The notes below the pieces were generated by a model. It made no database searches. It worked only from the letters and a program-made list of their open reading frames with translations, and was not told where the DNA came from. A DNA stretch of 64,000 nucleotides from Pseudomonas costantinii. Lineage in GTDB: Bacteria > Pseudomonadota > Gammaproteobacteria > Pseudomonadales > Pseudomonadaceae. Position numbers and translations under genes: made by a program. The stretch is taken from positions 62,001 to 126,000 of the forward strand of contig NZ_MDDR01000066.1 of assembly GCF_001870435.1 (NCBI RefSeq), in the 5' to 3' direction. Shown here piece after piece: positions 8,520-16,609 of this stretch; within the stretch, counting starts at the first letter, position 1; every line of letters starts with the position of its first letter.

Positions 8520-8597
8520 GATCGTTCCCACGCCCTGCGTGGGAATGCATACGGTGACGCTCTGCGTCACGAGCGGACGCGGAGCGTGGGAACGATC
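8520..8597. repeat. GATCGTTCCCACGC-type repeat, short copy
   Basis: Inverted arms GATCGTTCCCACGC and GCGTGGGAACGATC enclose smaller palindromes. It belongs to the same family as the elements at 29771, 37833 and 38874. Confidence 0.85.
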
Positions 8598-8605
8598 ACT
8601 TCGAG

Positions 8606-9514
8606 TTAAACGCGGGCGGCGAAGACGGCCTGATGCTCGCGGCACTGCTCAGCCGTCAACATGAATACCCCATGCCCACCGTGCTGGAACTCCAGCCAGG
8701 CAAAGTCCACTTCCGGATACAACGCCTCGACGTGCACCTGGCTGTTGCCGACTTCGACAATCAGCAAGCCCTTCTCCGTCAGGTGGTCCGCCGCTTCGGC
8801 CAACATGCGCCGCACCAGGTTCAAGCCATCATCGCCACAGGCCAGGCCCAGCTCCGGCTCATGCTGGTATTCGTCCGGCATGTCGGCGAAGTCTTCGGCG
8901 TCCACATACGGCGGGTTGGACACGATCAGGTCGAAGCGCTGGCCCGGCAGGCCGTCGAAGCCGTCGCCTTGCACGGTGTACACACGCTCGTCGACGCCAT
9001 GGCGCTCGATGTTTTGGTTGGCGACTTCCAACGCCTCGAAGGACAGGTCGCCCAGTACCACTTCAGCGTCCTGGAACTCGTAGGCGCAAGCAATGCCGAT
9101 GCAACCGGAGCCGGTACACAGGTCGAGAATGCGTGCCGGTGGCTGAGCCAGCCAGGGTTCAAATTGGTTTTTGATCAGTTCGCCGATCGGCGAACGCGGG
9201 ATCAACACACGCTCATCGACGATAAACGACATGTCGCAGAACCAGGCCTCTTTCAACAGGTAAGCGGTGGGCACGCGCTCATGGATGCGGCGGTGGAGCA
9301 AGCGCTGCACGTGGGAGATTTCCTCTTCTTCCAGGTTGCAGTCCAAGTAGCTGTCGGCGATTTCCCAAGGCAGGTGCAAAGCTCCCAGCACAAGCTGCCG
9401 GGCTTCATCCCAGGCGTTGTCGGTACCATGTCCAAAAAACAGGTCTTCCCCATGGAAACGGCTGACAGCCCAACGAATGTGGTCGCGCAAGGTGCGCAGG
9501 CGGGATGTGATCAC
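8606..9514 (-). CDS. prmB: ribosomal protein uL3 N5-glutamine methyltransferase
   Basis: A class I SAM-dependent methyltransferase, 302 residues from the GTG at 9514, that modifies a glutamine of ribosomal protein L3. The SAM-binding motif ILDLCTGSGCIGIA is at about 128-141 and the catalytic NPPY motif (VSNPPYVDAEDF) at about 196-207. The N-terminal helical domain (ITSRLRTLRDHIRWAVSRF) matches PrmB rather than PrmC. The frame stays open to an ATG at 9613, but the GTG has AGGAG at the right distance and gives the usual N-terminus, so I take it as the start. No prfA or aroC-type operon mate is adjacent. Confidence 0.93.
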   Translation of the reverse strand: MITSRLRTLRDHIRWAVSRFHGEDLFFGHGTDNAWDEARQLVLGALHLPWEIADSYLDCNLEEEEISHVQRLLHRRIHERVPTAYLLKEAWFCDMSFIVDERVLIPRSPIGELIKNQFEPWLAQPPARILDLCTGSGCIGIACAYEFQDAEVVLGDLSFEALEVANQNIERHGVDERVYTVQGDGFDGLPGQRFDLIVSNPPYVDAEDFADMPDEYQHEPELGLACGDDGLNLVRRMLAEAADHLTEKGLLIVEVGNSQVHVEALYPEVDFAWLEFQHGGHGVFMLTAEQCREHQAVFAARV

Positions 9515-9753
9515 GGGGGAGAGCTCCTGGAAAAAACGACTGGCGATTCTAACAGCCTTCGCCTGTCCCTTCGATGTATGAAAACTCTTCGCCGTACGTC
9601 GGAATTCATCCAATTTGCCATCATTGCGTTAAACAAGCCGCCCACTTGACATGGCTGCACGCCAACAACGGCGTACCTTACGAGGGTAGCGATTCACAGA
9701 ACCGCTCAGCCAGTGGACAATGTCGCAAAAGCCCCCCTCACAGGAGCCCCAGA

Positions 9754-10344
9754 ATGTCCGTTCCAAAGACGATGTTTCAACTCAGCGGTCGCGGTTACGC
9801 AGCAGCCAATCTGAACCATGCGACCCTCGTGATCATCGACGCCCAGAAGGAATACCTCAGTGGCCCACTCGCCCTCTCCGGCATGGCCGCGGCTGTCGAA
9901 AACATCAAACAGCTGGTCGCAGCGGCACGCAACGCCGGGCGCCCAATTGTGCACGTACGCCACCTGGGCACCGTCGGTGGCCTGTTTGACCCGCAGGGCG
10001 AACGCGGTGAGTTCATTTCCGGCCTGGAGCCCCTTGGCGACGAAACCATCATCGGCAAGCTGCTGCCCAGCGCGTTCCACGGCACCGGCCTGGAAAAACA
10101 CCTGCAAGACCTCGGTTCCCTGGACCTTATCGTGTGCGGGTTCATGAGCCACTCCAGCGTCAGCACCAGCGTACGCGCCGCCAAGAACCTGGGCTTTCGC
10201 TGCACCCTGGTGGAAGACGCCTGCGCCACCCGCGACCTGCCTTACAAAGGCGGCATCCTGAGTGCCGAACACGTACAACAGACCGAAATGGCCATCATGG
10301 CCGACAACTTCGCGACCCTCGCATTGACCAAAGATCTGATCTGA
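9754..10344 (+). CDS. isochorismatase-fold hydrolase with Ser at the Cys position
   Basis: A 196-residue protein of the isochorismatase/cysteine hydrolase superfamily. The ATG at 9754 is preceded by CAGGAG with 7 bases between; an upstream in-frame ATG at 9574 lacks this and adds an unlikely 60-residue tail. Catalytic Asp29 (VIIDAQKEY) and Lys102 (IIGKLLPSAF) are present. The nucleophile, normally in GFM(T/S)HxCVS, reads GFMSHSSVS, so Ser135 occupies the Cys place. DACATRDL follows as usual. The change suggests a lost or altered hydrolase activity, or an isochorismatase-like (non-thiol) mechanism. The substrate is unknown; the gene is divergent from prmB. Confidence 0.82.
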   Translation: MSVPKTMFQLSGRGYAAANLNHATLVIIDAQKEYLSGPLALSGMAAAVENIKQLVAAARNAGRPIVHVRHLGTVGGLFDPQGERGEFISGLEPLGDETIIGKLLPSAFHGTGLEKHLQDLGSLDLIVCGFMSHSSVSTSVRAAKNLGFRCTLVEDACATRDLPYKGGILSAEHVQQTEMAIMADNFATLALTKDLI

Positions 10345-10354
10345 TCGCCCCTCT

Positions 10355-10390
10355 GATGAGCGGTGCGGCCTGTTTAGGGCCCCGCTCATC
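10355..10390 (+). terminator. hairpin after the isochorismatase-fold gene
   Basis: GATGAGCGG pairs with CCGCTCATC around a GC-rich loop. There is no T-run, so it could be a weak or factor-assisted terminator or only an mRNA 3' hairpin. Confidence 0.45.
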
Positions 10391-10485
10391 CGCAAAGCCC
10401 TCTCATTTGGCGCATTTACCCCTGCCCCCGGAACAACCTGTGTATCTTCCGGTCGAAGGGCCGATACCCTGGAGGAAAGGTCGGA

Positions 10486-10806
10486 ATGAAGATATCCGAT
10501 GGTTTTGACGCTCGTCGCTTGCGCCCCAAAGGCCCAAGCAACTGGCGTCTGCGCTTGGTTGCCGGCTTTGCCGCGCTGCTGGCGATAGTAGGTGTGCTGC
10601 TGGCAGGTGCCGGTGGCGCCGGGTTGTTTGGTCATTCACCGGCCCTTGGCGAACTGAATACCAGCCCGGGCGGCTCGGCTATCCTGTTGGTAATCGGCCT
10701 GCTGGTGCTGTGGTTGGGCGTGTGGTTGTGGCGCCGCAGCCGTCGGCGGATGCGCCAACCGTTGTCGCTGAACATCGCTTCGCACCTGATGAAAAAACAC
10801 GACTGA
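10486..10806 (+). CDS. small membrane protein of unknown function
   Basis: A 106-residue protein with two hydrophobic segments (about 24-47 and 61-83) separated by a Gly/Pro loop and followed by a strongly basic stretch (WRRSRRRMRQP) and a short C-terminal tail. By the positive-inside rule both termini should be cytoplasmic. The ATG at 10486 follows AGGAAAGGTCGGA. I do not recognise the family. It lies upstream of the Smr gene with a 74-base gap. Confidence 0.65.
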   Translation: MKISDGFDARRLRPKGPSNWRLRLVAGFAALLAIVGVLLAGAGGAGLFGHSPALGELNTSPGGSAILLVIGLLVLWLGVWLWRRSRRRMRQPLSLNIASHLMKKHD

Positions 10807-10880
10807 TGGCGTTTGAATAGCGTTTCCTGCGCCCTGGCCGCCGCGATTAGGTAAACTGCCCGCCCTTCGCGGAGGCTGAC

Positions 10881-11438
10881 ATGCAAGACGACGATTTTTC
10901 CCTGTTCAAAAACGAGCTGCGCGGCGTCAAGCCGATCAAGCACGACCGCGCCGACACCGGCAAACCCAAGGCTGACCGGGCGCAGATCGCCAAGCTGCGC
11001 CAGGCTGCGACCGTGCGCACCGATGCCACCACCGTGGATGGCCTGTCGGACCAGTTCGTGATCGACGTCGGCCCCGAAGACGAGCTCATGTGGGCCCGCG
11101 ACGGCGTGCAAGAAAGCCAGATGCGCAAGCTCAAGATTGGCCAGATCCCCTTCGAAGGCAGCCTTGACCTGCACGGCATGAGCGTGGAAAAAGCCCGCGA
11201 AACCCTCTGGGCCTTTCTCGCCGAGGCCACCAAATTCGAAATCCGCTGCGTGCGCGTCACCCACGGCAAGGCCGTGCGGCTGGACGGCAAGCGGCCAATG
11301 ATCAAAAGCCACGTCAACACCTGGCTGCGCCAGCACGCTCAGGTGCTCGGTTTTACCTCGTGCCAGGCCCGCCACGGCGGCGCCGGTGCGGTGTATGTGA
11401 TGCTCAAGCGCACCATGATGGAAGGCCGCGACGAGTAA
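10881..11438 (+). CDS. Smr domain protein
   Basis: A 185-residue cytoplasmic protein with a C-terminal Smr (small MutS-related) domain from about 93 to 183: DLHGMSVEKARETL, RVTHGKAVRLDGKRP and RHGGAGAVYVML are the conserved DLHG, HG-K and GG-GA motifs. The family includes the stand-alone nicking endonucleases SmrA/YdaL and SmrB. The N-terminal 90 residues are charged and typical of gamma-proteobacterial Smr proteins. Start MQDDDFSLF follows GCGGAGG. It is followed by folE on the same strand 78 bases away. Confidence 0.9.
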   Translation: MQDDDFSLFKNELRGVKPIKHDRADTGKPKADRAQIAKLRQAATVRTDATTVDGLSDQFVIDVGPEDELMWARDGVQESQMRKLKIGQIPFEGSLDLHGMSVEKARETLWAFLAEATKFEIRCVRVTHGKAVRLDGKRPMIKSHVNTWLRQHAQVLGFTSCQARHGGAGAVYVMLKRTMMEGRDE

Positions 11439-11516
11439 CAAGTGCCATCGTCAGGCTTGCAGCGATGTGCCCGCCACCGTAACCTTGCGCTTTGCGAAAA
11501 TCCCACAGGTAGTTTC

Positions 11517-12062
11517 ATGTCCCTGGAACAGAATTACACCGCGATCCTCGGCCAACTCGGCGAGGACGTTTCCCGCGAGGGCCTGCTCGACACGCCAAAA
11601 CGTGCCGCCAAGGCGATGCAGTACCTTTGCCGCGGTTATGAACAGACCCTGGAAGAAGTCACCAACGGTGCCTTGTTCAGCTCTGACAACAGCGAAATGG
11701 TGCTGGTCAAGGACATCGAGTTGTACTCGTTGTGCGAACACCACCTGCTGCCGTTTATCGGCAAGGCCCACGTTGCGTATATTCCAAGCGGCAAAGTGCT
11801 GGGCCTGTCCAAGGTCGCGCGTATTGTCGACATGTACGCGCGCCGCCTGCAGATCCAGGAAAACCTCAGCCGCCAGATCGCCGATGCGGTCCAGCAGGTG
11901 ACCGGTGCCTTGGGCGTTGCGGTGGTGATCGAAGCCAAACACATGTGCATGATGATGCGCGGTGTCGAAAAACAAAATTCGTCGATGATCACTTCGGTGA
12001 TGTTGGGTGAGTTCCGCGAAAACGCGGCCACCCGTAGCGAATTCCTCAGCCTGATCAAGTAA
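11517..12062 (+). CDS. folE: GTP cyclohydrolase I
   Basis: A 181-residue enzyme that converts GTP to 7,8-dihydroneopterin triphosphate at the head of folate/pterin synthesis; the family acts as a decamer. The zinc ligands are Cys73 and His76 in SLCEHHLLPF and Cys144 in KHMCMMMRG. The frame is open from 11442, but MSLEQNYTAILGQLGEDVSREGLLDTP, starting at 11517, is the family N-terminus. Length is normal for the short bacterial form. A terminator follows directly. Confidence 0.95.
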   Translation: MSLEQNYTAILGQLGEDVSREGLLDTPKRAAKAMQYLCRGYEQTLEEVTNGALFSSDNSEMVLVKDIELYSLCEHHLLPFIGKAHVAYIPSGKVLGLSKVARIVDMYARRLQIQENLSRQIADAVQQVTGALGVAVVIEAKHMCMMMRGVEKQNSSMITSVMLGEFRENAATRSEFLSLIK

Positions 12063-12081
12063 CAGGCTCGGTAGGAAAAGG

Positions 12082-12106
12082 CCGGCGTTCATCGCCGGTT
12101 TTTTTT
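12082..12106 (+). terminator. rho-independent terminator of folE
   Basis: CCGGCG pairs with CGCCGG around TTCAT, and is followed by eight T. It starts about 20 bases after the folE stop. Confidence 0.92.
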
Positions 12107-12164
12107 CGCCTGCAAAATTCAGGTAAGCTGCGGCCCCTTCTGTATCGGGCAAGAGGTTTCAGCC

Positions 12165-12536
12165 ATGTTCGTCAAAGCACTTCGAGTGGGCCTCGGCCAC
12201 GTCATCATCGCGGGCGACTTCATTACCCGTCCACGCAAAAAGCAGCGCTCGGCCGAGCAACAAGCGCAGGTGAATGCTGCAGCCAAGGACCTGACCCTGT
12301 ATCAGTTCCACGCCTGCCCGTTCTGCGTGAAGACCCGCCGCACCCTGCACCGTCTGAATGTGCCGGTGGCGCTGAAGGACGCGAAGAACAACGAACAGGA
12401 TCGCCAGACCCTGCTGGAGCAAGGCGGCAAGATCAAAGTGCCGTGCCTGCGCATCGAAGAGAATGGCCAGACCACCTGGATGTATGACTCCAAGGTGATC
12501 ATCGATTATCTGGATAAGCGTTTCGCGGCGATCTGA
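12165..12536 (+). CDS. glutaredoxin family protein
   Basis: A 123-residue protein. The glutaredoxin fold begins near residue 42 (DLTLYQFHACPFCVKTRR) with the dithiol motif Cys51-Pro-Phe-Cys54; the cis-Pro follows in GKIKVPCLRI and the glutathione-binding end in TTWMYDSKVIIDYLDKRF. The N-terminal 40 residues contain a weak hydrophobic helix and then a basic segment (RPRKKQR), so it may be membrane-associated. It resembles the GrxD/GST-N type glutaredoxins of pseudomonads that reduce disulfides with glutathione. Confidence 0.88.
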   Translation: MFVKALRVGLGHVIIAGDFITRPRKKQRSAEQQAQVNAAAKDLTLYQFHACPFCVKTRRTLHRLNVPVALKDAKNNEQDRQTLLEQGGKIKVPCLRIEENGQTTWMYDSKVIIDYLDKRFAAI

Positions 12537-12554
12537 CTAACACTGCTTAACCCT

Positions 12555-12582
12555 TGTGGGAGCTGGCTTGCCTGCTCCCACA
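12555..12582. terminator. REP-like hairpin between convergent genes
   Basis: TGTGGGAGC / GCTCCCACA arms enclose TGGCTTGCCT. It matches the core of the Pseudomonas GTGGGAGC-GGCTTGC REP family and lies between the glutaredoxin and AtuA-related genes, where it can serve as a bidirectional terminator. Confidence 0.6.
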
Positions 12583-12583
12583 T

Positions 12584-12904
12584 TTAGTTCGGTGTTATCA
12601 AATCAAGATCAAGCAGGGCCGAGCCCAGGCACTTGCCATGGGCGTCCAGCGCCAGTGAGCGAGTCACTCCACCGCGCAAGATACCTGGCAGCACGAAGTT
12701 CAGTGCCTGCACATTAGGCAACTCATAACGTCGTACCGGCGCTGTGCCCGGTTCCAGCAAGCCGCCGAAAAACTCGGCCACGCGCTCGGCGGTGAGTTGC
12801 TCACACAGCAACGGATAGTCCTCAGCGCGATACGCAATGATCGAGATGTTCGACGTGTCGCCCTTATCCCCGGTACGGGAATGAGCCAGCGTGTGCAGTT
12901 TCAT
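12584..12904 (-). CDS. AtuA-related small protein
   Basis: A 106-residue protein matching the C-terminal module that in other organisms is fused to, or encoded beside, AtuA-type DUF1446 proteins. Typical motifs are the start LHTLAHSRTGDKGDTSNIS, the central PNVQALNFVLPGILRGGVTRSL and the final LGSALLDLDL. Its start codon overlaps the end of the DUF1446 gene (ATGA), so the two products are probably made in equal amounts and form one complex. Biochemical function has not been established for this module to my knowledge. Confidence 0.82.
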   Translation of the reverse strand: MKLHTLAHSRTGDKGDTSNISIIAYRAEDYPLLCEQLTAERVAEFFGGLLEPGTAPVRRYELPNVQALNFVLPGILRGGVTRSLALDAHGKCLGSALLDLDLITPN

Positions 12905-14226
12905 GCTTCGATCCTCGGGTTTACCGCGCTACGCGGCAGTAGCAACGACGCCACCGCCACCACCTGCCGCACGCTCTTGCTCGCACCGCCGCCACCGGAC
13001 GGGCCGTTGGTGTAGAGGGTTTCCACTTCATTGCCGACGCGCACCGCGTCGCTGCGCTCTTCGCAGCGGGCGGCCACGCGCAGGCGTACTTCCCAAGGCT
13101 CGACGTTGCTGCGTGGGCCGTGGAGCGAGTCCATGCCGATCAACTCGGCGCGTACGTCCTGCATTTTTACGCCCATCAGTTCAAGCCGCTTGAGCACAAC
13201 ATCCCGCGCCAGTTGCGCGCGTGCGACAGCACCGGGGCCTCCGTAGGACATCTGCCCTTCGCCGATCCAACCTTCCAGGTAACCGACGCTGACTTTCAAC
13301 TGCTCAGGCCTTGTGCGGCCACCAGCACCTTTAGCACGAACTCGATCCATGGCTTCTTCAACAAAGGCGACCTGGGAAAAGTCGGCCGTCACGTCCGGCG
13401 TCAGATACGCCGCAGGGTCATGCACTTCGTAGATCAATTGCTCGGTACAGGTGGCCCGGTTAACCCGCCCACCAGAACCCACCACCTTGGTGATCAACGC
13501 TTCGCCCTCGGCATCGATCTCCGCCAACGGAAAGCCCAGGCGCGCGAGGTCATCCACATCCTTGAAACCCGGATCAGCGAAATAGCCGCCGCTGACCTGC
13601 CCCGCACATTCCAGCAAATGCCCCACCAGCGTTCCGCGGCCCAAGCGCTGCCAATCGTCCGCGGCCCAACCGAACTCAAACATCTGCGGCGCCAGAAACA
13701 ACGACGGGTCGGCCACGCGCCCGGTGATCACCACATCGGCATCCGCGCGCAGCGCATCAAGGATGCCATCGACGCCCAAGTAGGCATTCGCGGAAATCAG
13801 CCGGTCGCCCAAAGAACCGAGGGTTTGACCGTTATCCAGTAATTGCTCTGGCTGCAATACAGCCAAAACGTCATCACCCACCACGGCCACAACCTTGAGG
13901 TTCAAGCCCAATTCATTGGCGATTCGGCGCACCTCAATGGCCGCCGACACGGGGTTGGCCGCGCCCATGTTGGTGATAACCCGCAGACGGCGCCGACCGT
14001 CGTGCCGACCCACAAACGGCAGCACCCGGCGCATGCGCTCACTCAGCAGCGGGTCATAGCCGCCTTGGGGATCGCTGATGCGTGCCTGTTGTGCCAAAGC
14101 AATCGTGCGTTCGGCCAAGCATTCGAATACCAAATAATCCAGGTCGCCCTGTTCGGCCAGCTCCACGGCGGGCTCAATACGGTCGCCGGAGTAGCCGGCG
14201 CCGGAACCGATGCGCAAGGTTTTCAT
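12901..14226 (-). CDS. AtuA family protein (DUF1446)
   Basis: A 441-residue protein of the acyclic terpene utilisation AtuA family. The N-terminus LRIGSGAGYSGDRIEPAVELAEQGDLDYLVFECLAERT is diagnostic, as are the segments MRRVLPF, ITNMGAANP and TGRVADPSLFLAP. AtuA was named from the citronellol/geraniol pathway of P. aeruginosa and P. citronellolis, but many homologues lie elsewhere and the reaction is not settled. The C-terminal module is encoded by the next gene (12584-12904). A CitMHS transporter lies one base upstream, which points to a citrate-like di- or tricarboxylate, not to a terpene. Confidence 0.85.
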   Translation of the reverse strand: MKTLRIGSGAGYSGDRIEPAVELAEQGDLDYLVFECLAERTIALAQQARISDPQGGYDPLLSERMRRVLPFVGRHDGRRRLRVITNMGAANPVSAAIEVRRIANELGLNLKVVAVVGDDVLAVLQPEQLLDNGQTLGSLGDRLISANAYLGVDGILDALRADADVVITGRVADPSLFLAPQMFEFGWAADDWQRLGRGTLVGHLLECAGQVSGGYFADPGFKDVDDLARLGFPLAEIDAEGEALITKVVGSGGRVNRATCTEQLIYEVHDPAAYLTPDVTADFSQVAFVEEAMDRVRAKGAGGRTRPEQLKVSVGYLEGWIGEGQMSYGGPGAVARAQLARDVVLKRLELMGVKMQDVRAELIGMDSLHGPRSNVEPWEVRLRVAARCEERSDAVRVGNEVETLYTNGPSGGGGASKSVRQVVAVASLLLPRSAVNPRIEA

Positions 14227-14227
14227 C

Positions 14228-15520
14228 TCAAATCACTCCCAGGAGCAACGCGGTCAGGGTCATCAACACCGACGCGGCAAACAGAAAAGGGATGGTAAAG
14301 CGCTGGTGATCGGCCAGTTCAATCTTGCACAGGCCCACCAGCAGGAAGGTCGCGGGGGTCAGCGGGCTGACCGGGAAGCCGGTGGTGTGTACGCCCAGCA
14401 GCGAGGCCTGGGCCACTTGCAACGGGTCGACGCCCAGGGCCTTGCCGACTTCGGCGATCACCGGCATCACGCCGAAATAGTAGGAGTCGGGGTCAAACAG
14501 CAGGCTCAAGGGCATGGAGATAAAACCCACCACCGCCGGAATCAACTTGCCGTGACCCGCCGGAATCTGTGCCACCGCCACTTCGGCCATCGCCTTGAGC
14601 ATGCCGGTGCCTTGCATGATGCCGGTGAACACCCCGGCGGCAAGCAGGATGCTGGCCATGGTCAGGGCGGTCTTGGCATGGGCGTCGATGCGTGCGCGCT
14701 GGGCGTCCACGTTCGGGTAATTGATGCACAGCGCCACCACGGTGCCGAGCATAAACATCACTACCGGATCGACCCAGCCGGCAATCATCACCACCATCAC
14801 CAACACGGTGAGGATGAGGTTGACCCAGAACAGCCGTGGGCGGCGCAGCTTGATGTCATCGTCACTGAGCACCCGTTGCGGCACGGCATCCACCGTGGAA
14901 CCGGCGCCCAGGCCCAGGCGTTTTTCTTCACGGTGGCCCAGCCACCAGGCGCAGGCAAATACGAAGATCAGGCCGACGATCTGCACTGGGATTAACGGCT
15001 GGAACAGGTCCGCCACCGGCACGTGCAACGCGGCTGACGAGCGCAGTACCGGACCGGTCCAGGGCAGGAAGTTAACCCCCGCCGCCATAGCGCACACGCA
15101 GGCGAGGATGCGCTTATCGATGCCCAACCGTGTGTAGAGCGGCAGCATCGCGGGGACCGTCACCAGGAAAGTCACCGCGCCAGAGCCGTCCAGGTGCACC
15201 AGCAGTGCCAAGGTCGCAGTACCGACGACAATCCGTGTAGGACGCGTCCCTACCGTGCGCAGGATGCGGTCAATGATCGGGTCGAGCATGCCGGCGTCGG
15301 TCATGATCCCGAAAAACAGAATCGCGAACACAAACATGCCCACCACGGGCGCGACGTTCTTGATGCCGGTAATGATGAAGGCGCTGGTTTGCAGGCCGAA
15401 CCCGCCGAGCAACGCAGCGATGATCGGCAAGGCGATCAGGGCCACCAACGGCGATAGGCGTTTGCTCATGACGGCAGCGAGCAGGCACAGGATGGTAATG
15501 ACACCCAGGGTAGCGAGCAT
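14228..15520 (-). CDS. CitMHS family citrate-type transporter
   Basis: A 430-residue inner-membrane protein with about 11-12 hydrophobic segments. Motifs such as MLDPIIDRILRTVGTRPTRIVVGTATLALLVHLDGSGA and FLPWTGPVLRSSAAL match CitMHS symporters, which take up citrate as a Mg or Ca complex with protons (B. subtilis CitM/CitH). The last part, LLFDPDSYYFGVMPVIAEVG followed by HTTGFPVSPLTPATFLLVGL, is the conserved substrate region. It is first in a three-gene unit with the AtuA-like pair and is divergent from a LysR gene that probably controls it. Confidence 0.9.
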   Translation of the reverse strand: MLATLGVITILCLLAAVMSKRLSPLVALIALPIIAALLGGFGLQTSAFIITGIKNVAPVVGMFVFAILFFGIMTDAGMLDPIIDRILRTVGTRPTRIVVGTATLALLVHLDGSGAVTFLVTVPAMLPLYTRLGIDKRILACVCAMAAGVNFLPWTGPVLRSSAALHVPVADLFQPLIPVQIVGLIFVFACAWWLGHREEKRLGLGAGSTVDAVPQRVLSDDDIKLRRPRLFWVNLILTVLVMVVMIAGWVDPVVMFMLGTVVALCINYPNVDAQRARIDAHAKTALTMASILLAAGVFTGIMQGTGMLKAMAEVAVAQIPAGHGKLIPAVVGFISMPLSLLFDPDSYYFGVMPVIAEVGKALGVDPLQVAQASLLGVHTTGFPVSPLTPATFLLVGLCKIELADHQRFTIPFLFAASVLMTLTALLLGVI

Positions 15521-15645
15521 GGGTTACTCCAGAGCGGCCTTTGTGGCCGGTTATTGTTTTCCCTGGAGTATTGGAAGCGAGTTAATCTTTGTAAATTGGA
15601 ATATTCAGCCGCTAGTGTTCGGAAAAACAAAATGAAGCTGCTCTT

Positions 15646-16533
15646 ATGAAAAACAGCATCCAACACATTCAGGCTTTTCTGGCGGTAGCACGCACCGGCA
15701 GCTTCACCAAGGCGGCCAACGAGCTGCACCTTTCACCCTCGGCGCTGACCGTGCAGGTGCAGCAACTGGAAGACTGGCTCGGCGTCGCGCTACTCGACCG
15801 TAGCCCGCGCCATGTAAGCCTCACCACCGCAGGCAAGGATGCTCGCGGGCCGATGGAAAAACTGCTGTTGGACCTGGACAACATCGTCACCGGCTCCCGT
15901 GACCTCGCAGCCCTGCGCCGGGGCGTGGTCACCATCGCCGCCCTGCCCTCCGTATGCGCCGGTGCCCTGCCCCCGGCCTTGCGCCTGTTTCGCGAGCGCT
16001 TTGCCGGGATCGAAGTGCGCCTGCATGACCTGGTCGCCCACCGTATTCATGCCCAGGTGCGTTCAGGTGAGGTGGATTTCGGTATTGGCGTGCGTGCGCG
16101 ACTAAGCCACGGCCTGGAATTCGTACCGGTACTGAATGATCGGTTGTGTGCGTTTGTGCCGCTGGACCACCCGCTCACCCGTCATCGCCAGTTGACCCTG
16201 GAGCAACTGGCGGACCAGCCAATCATCCTCACCGGGCGCGACAGCAGCGTGCGCGAGCAAGTGGATGCGTTGTTTGATGAGAGGCGACTGACGATGAACG
16301 CAGGAATGGAGGCCAACTACATGTCGACGGTCTTGGCGTTGGTGCGTCAGGGGTTGGGGATCAGTATATTGCCGGAGTCGGCGGCGGACAGCCTGGAGGG
16401 ATTGAAGCGGATCAACATCAATCATCCCGGGGTGAACCGGGAGATCGGGTTGATCAGTCGTAGCGGGATGGGGCTAAGCCCGGCGGCGCAGCAGTGTTTC
16501 GATTTACTGAAAAATGAAATGCTGCCCCTGTAG
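15646..16533 (+). CDS. LysR family regulator of the AtuA/CitMHS unit (inferred)
   Basis: A 295-residue LysR-type regulator. The winged HTH occupies residues 1-60 (FLAVARTGSFTKAANELHLSPSALTVQVQQLE) and the substrate-binding domain runs from about 90 (TIAALPSVCAGALPPALRLFRERF). It is divergent from the CitMHS gene with 125 bases between, the usual arrangement for a LysR protein and its target. In that gap TATTGGAA and AATTGGAA occur as near-direct repeats and could be part of the binding site. The stop codon lies inside a long inverted REP element, so the last two codons (Pro-Leu) come from the repeat. Confidence 0.88.
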   Translation: MKNSIQHIQAFLAVARTGSFTKAANELHLSPSALTVQVQQLEDWLGVALLDRSPRHVSLTTAGKDARGPMEKLLLDLDNIVTGSRDLAALRRGVVTIAALPSVCAGALPPALRLFRERFAGIEVRLHDLVAHRIHAQVRSGEVDFGIGVRARLSHGLEFVPVLNDRLCAFVPLDHPLTRHRQLTLEQLADQPIILTGRDSSVREQVDALFDERRLTMNAGMEANYMSTVLALVRQGLGISILPESAADSLEGLKRININHPGVNREIGLISRSGMGLSPAAQQCFDLLKNEMLPL

Positions 16534-16600
16534 GAGTCCGGCTTGCCGGCGATGGCGATCTTAAGGGCACCATCGCCGGCAAGCCGGGCTCCTACAGGGG
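16525..16600. repeat. long inverted REP pair (REPIN-like)
   Basis: CCCCTGTAGGAG with GGCTTGCCGGCGATGG is mirrored by CCATCGCCGGCAAGCC with CTCCTACAGGGG around a loop of about 14 bases. It overlaps the 3' end of the LysR gene and faces the convergent GST gene, so it probably also ends both transcripts. Confidence 0.88.
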
Positions 16601-16609
16601 TGGGGTGAG

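Noticed and set aside
8520..8597. Possible small RNA or CRISPR-like repeat
   Set aside because: It is a dispersed inverted-repeat element found singly between genes, with no spacer-repeat periodicity and no cas genes.
9574..9753. 60-codon N-terminal extension of the isochorismatase-fold gene
   Set aside because: No ribosome-binding site at 9574 and no resemblance to the family; the ATG at 9754 has CAGGAG and the right N-terminus.
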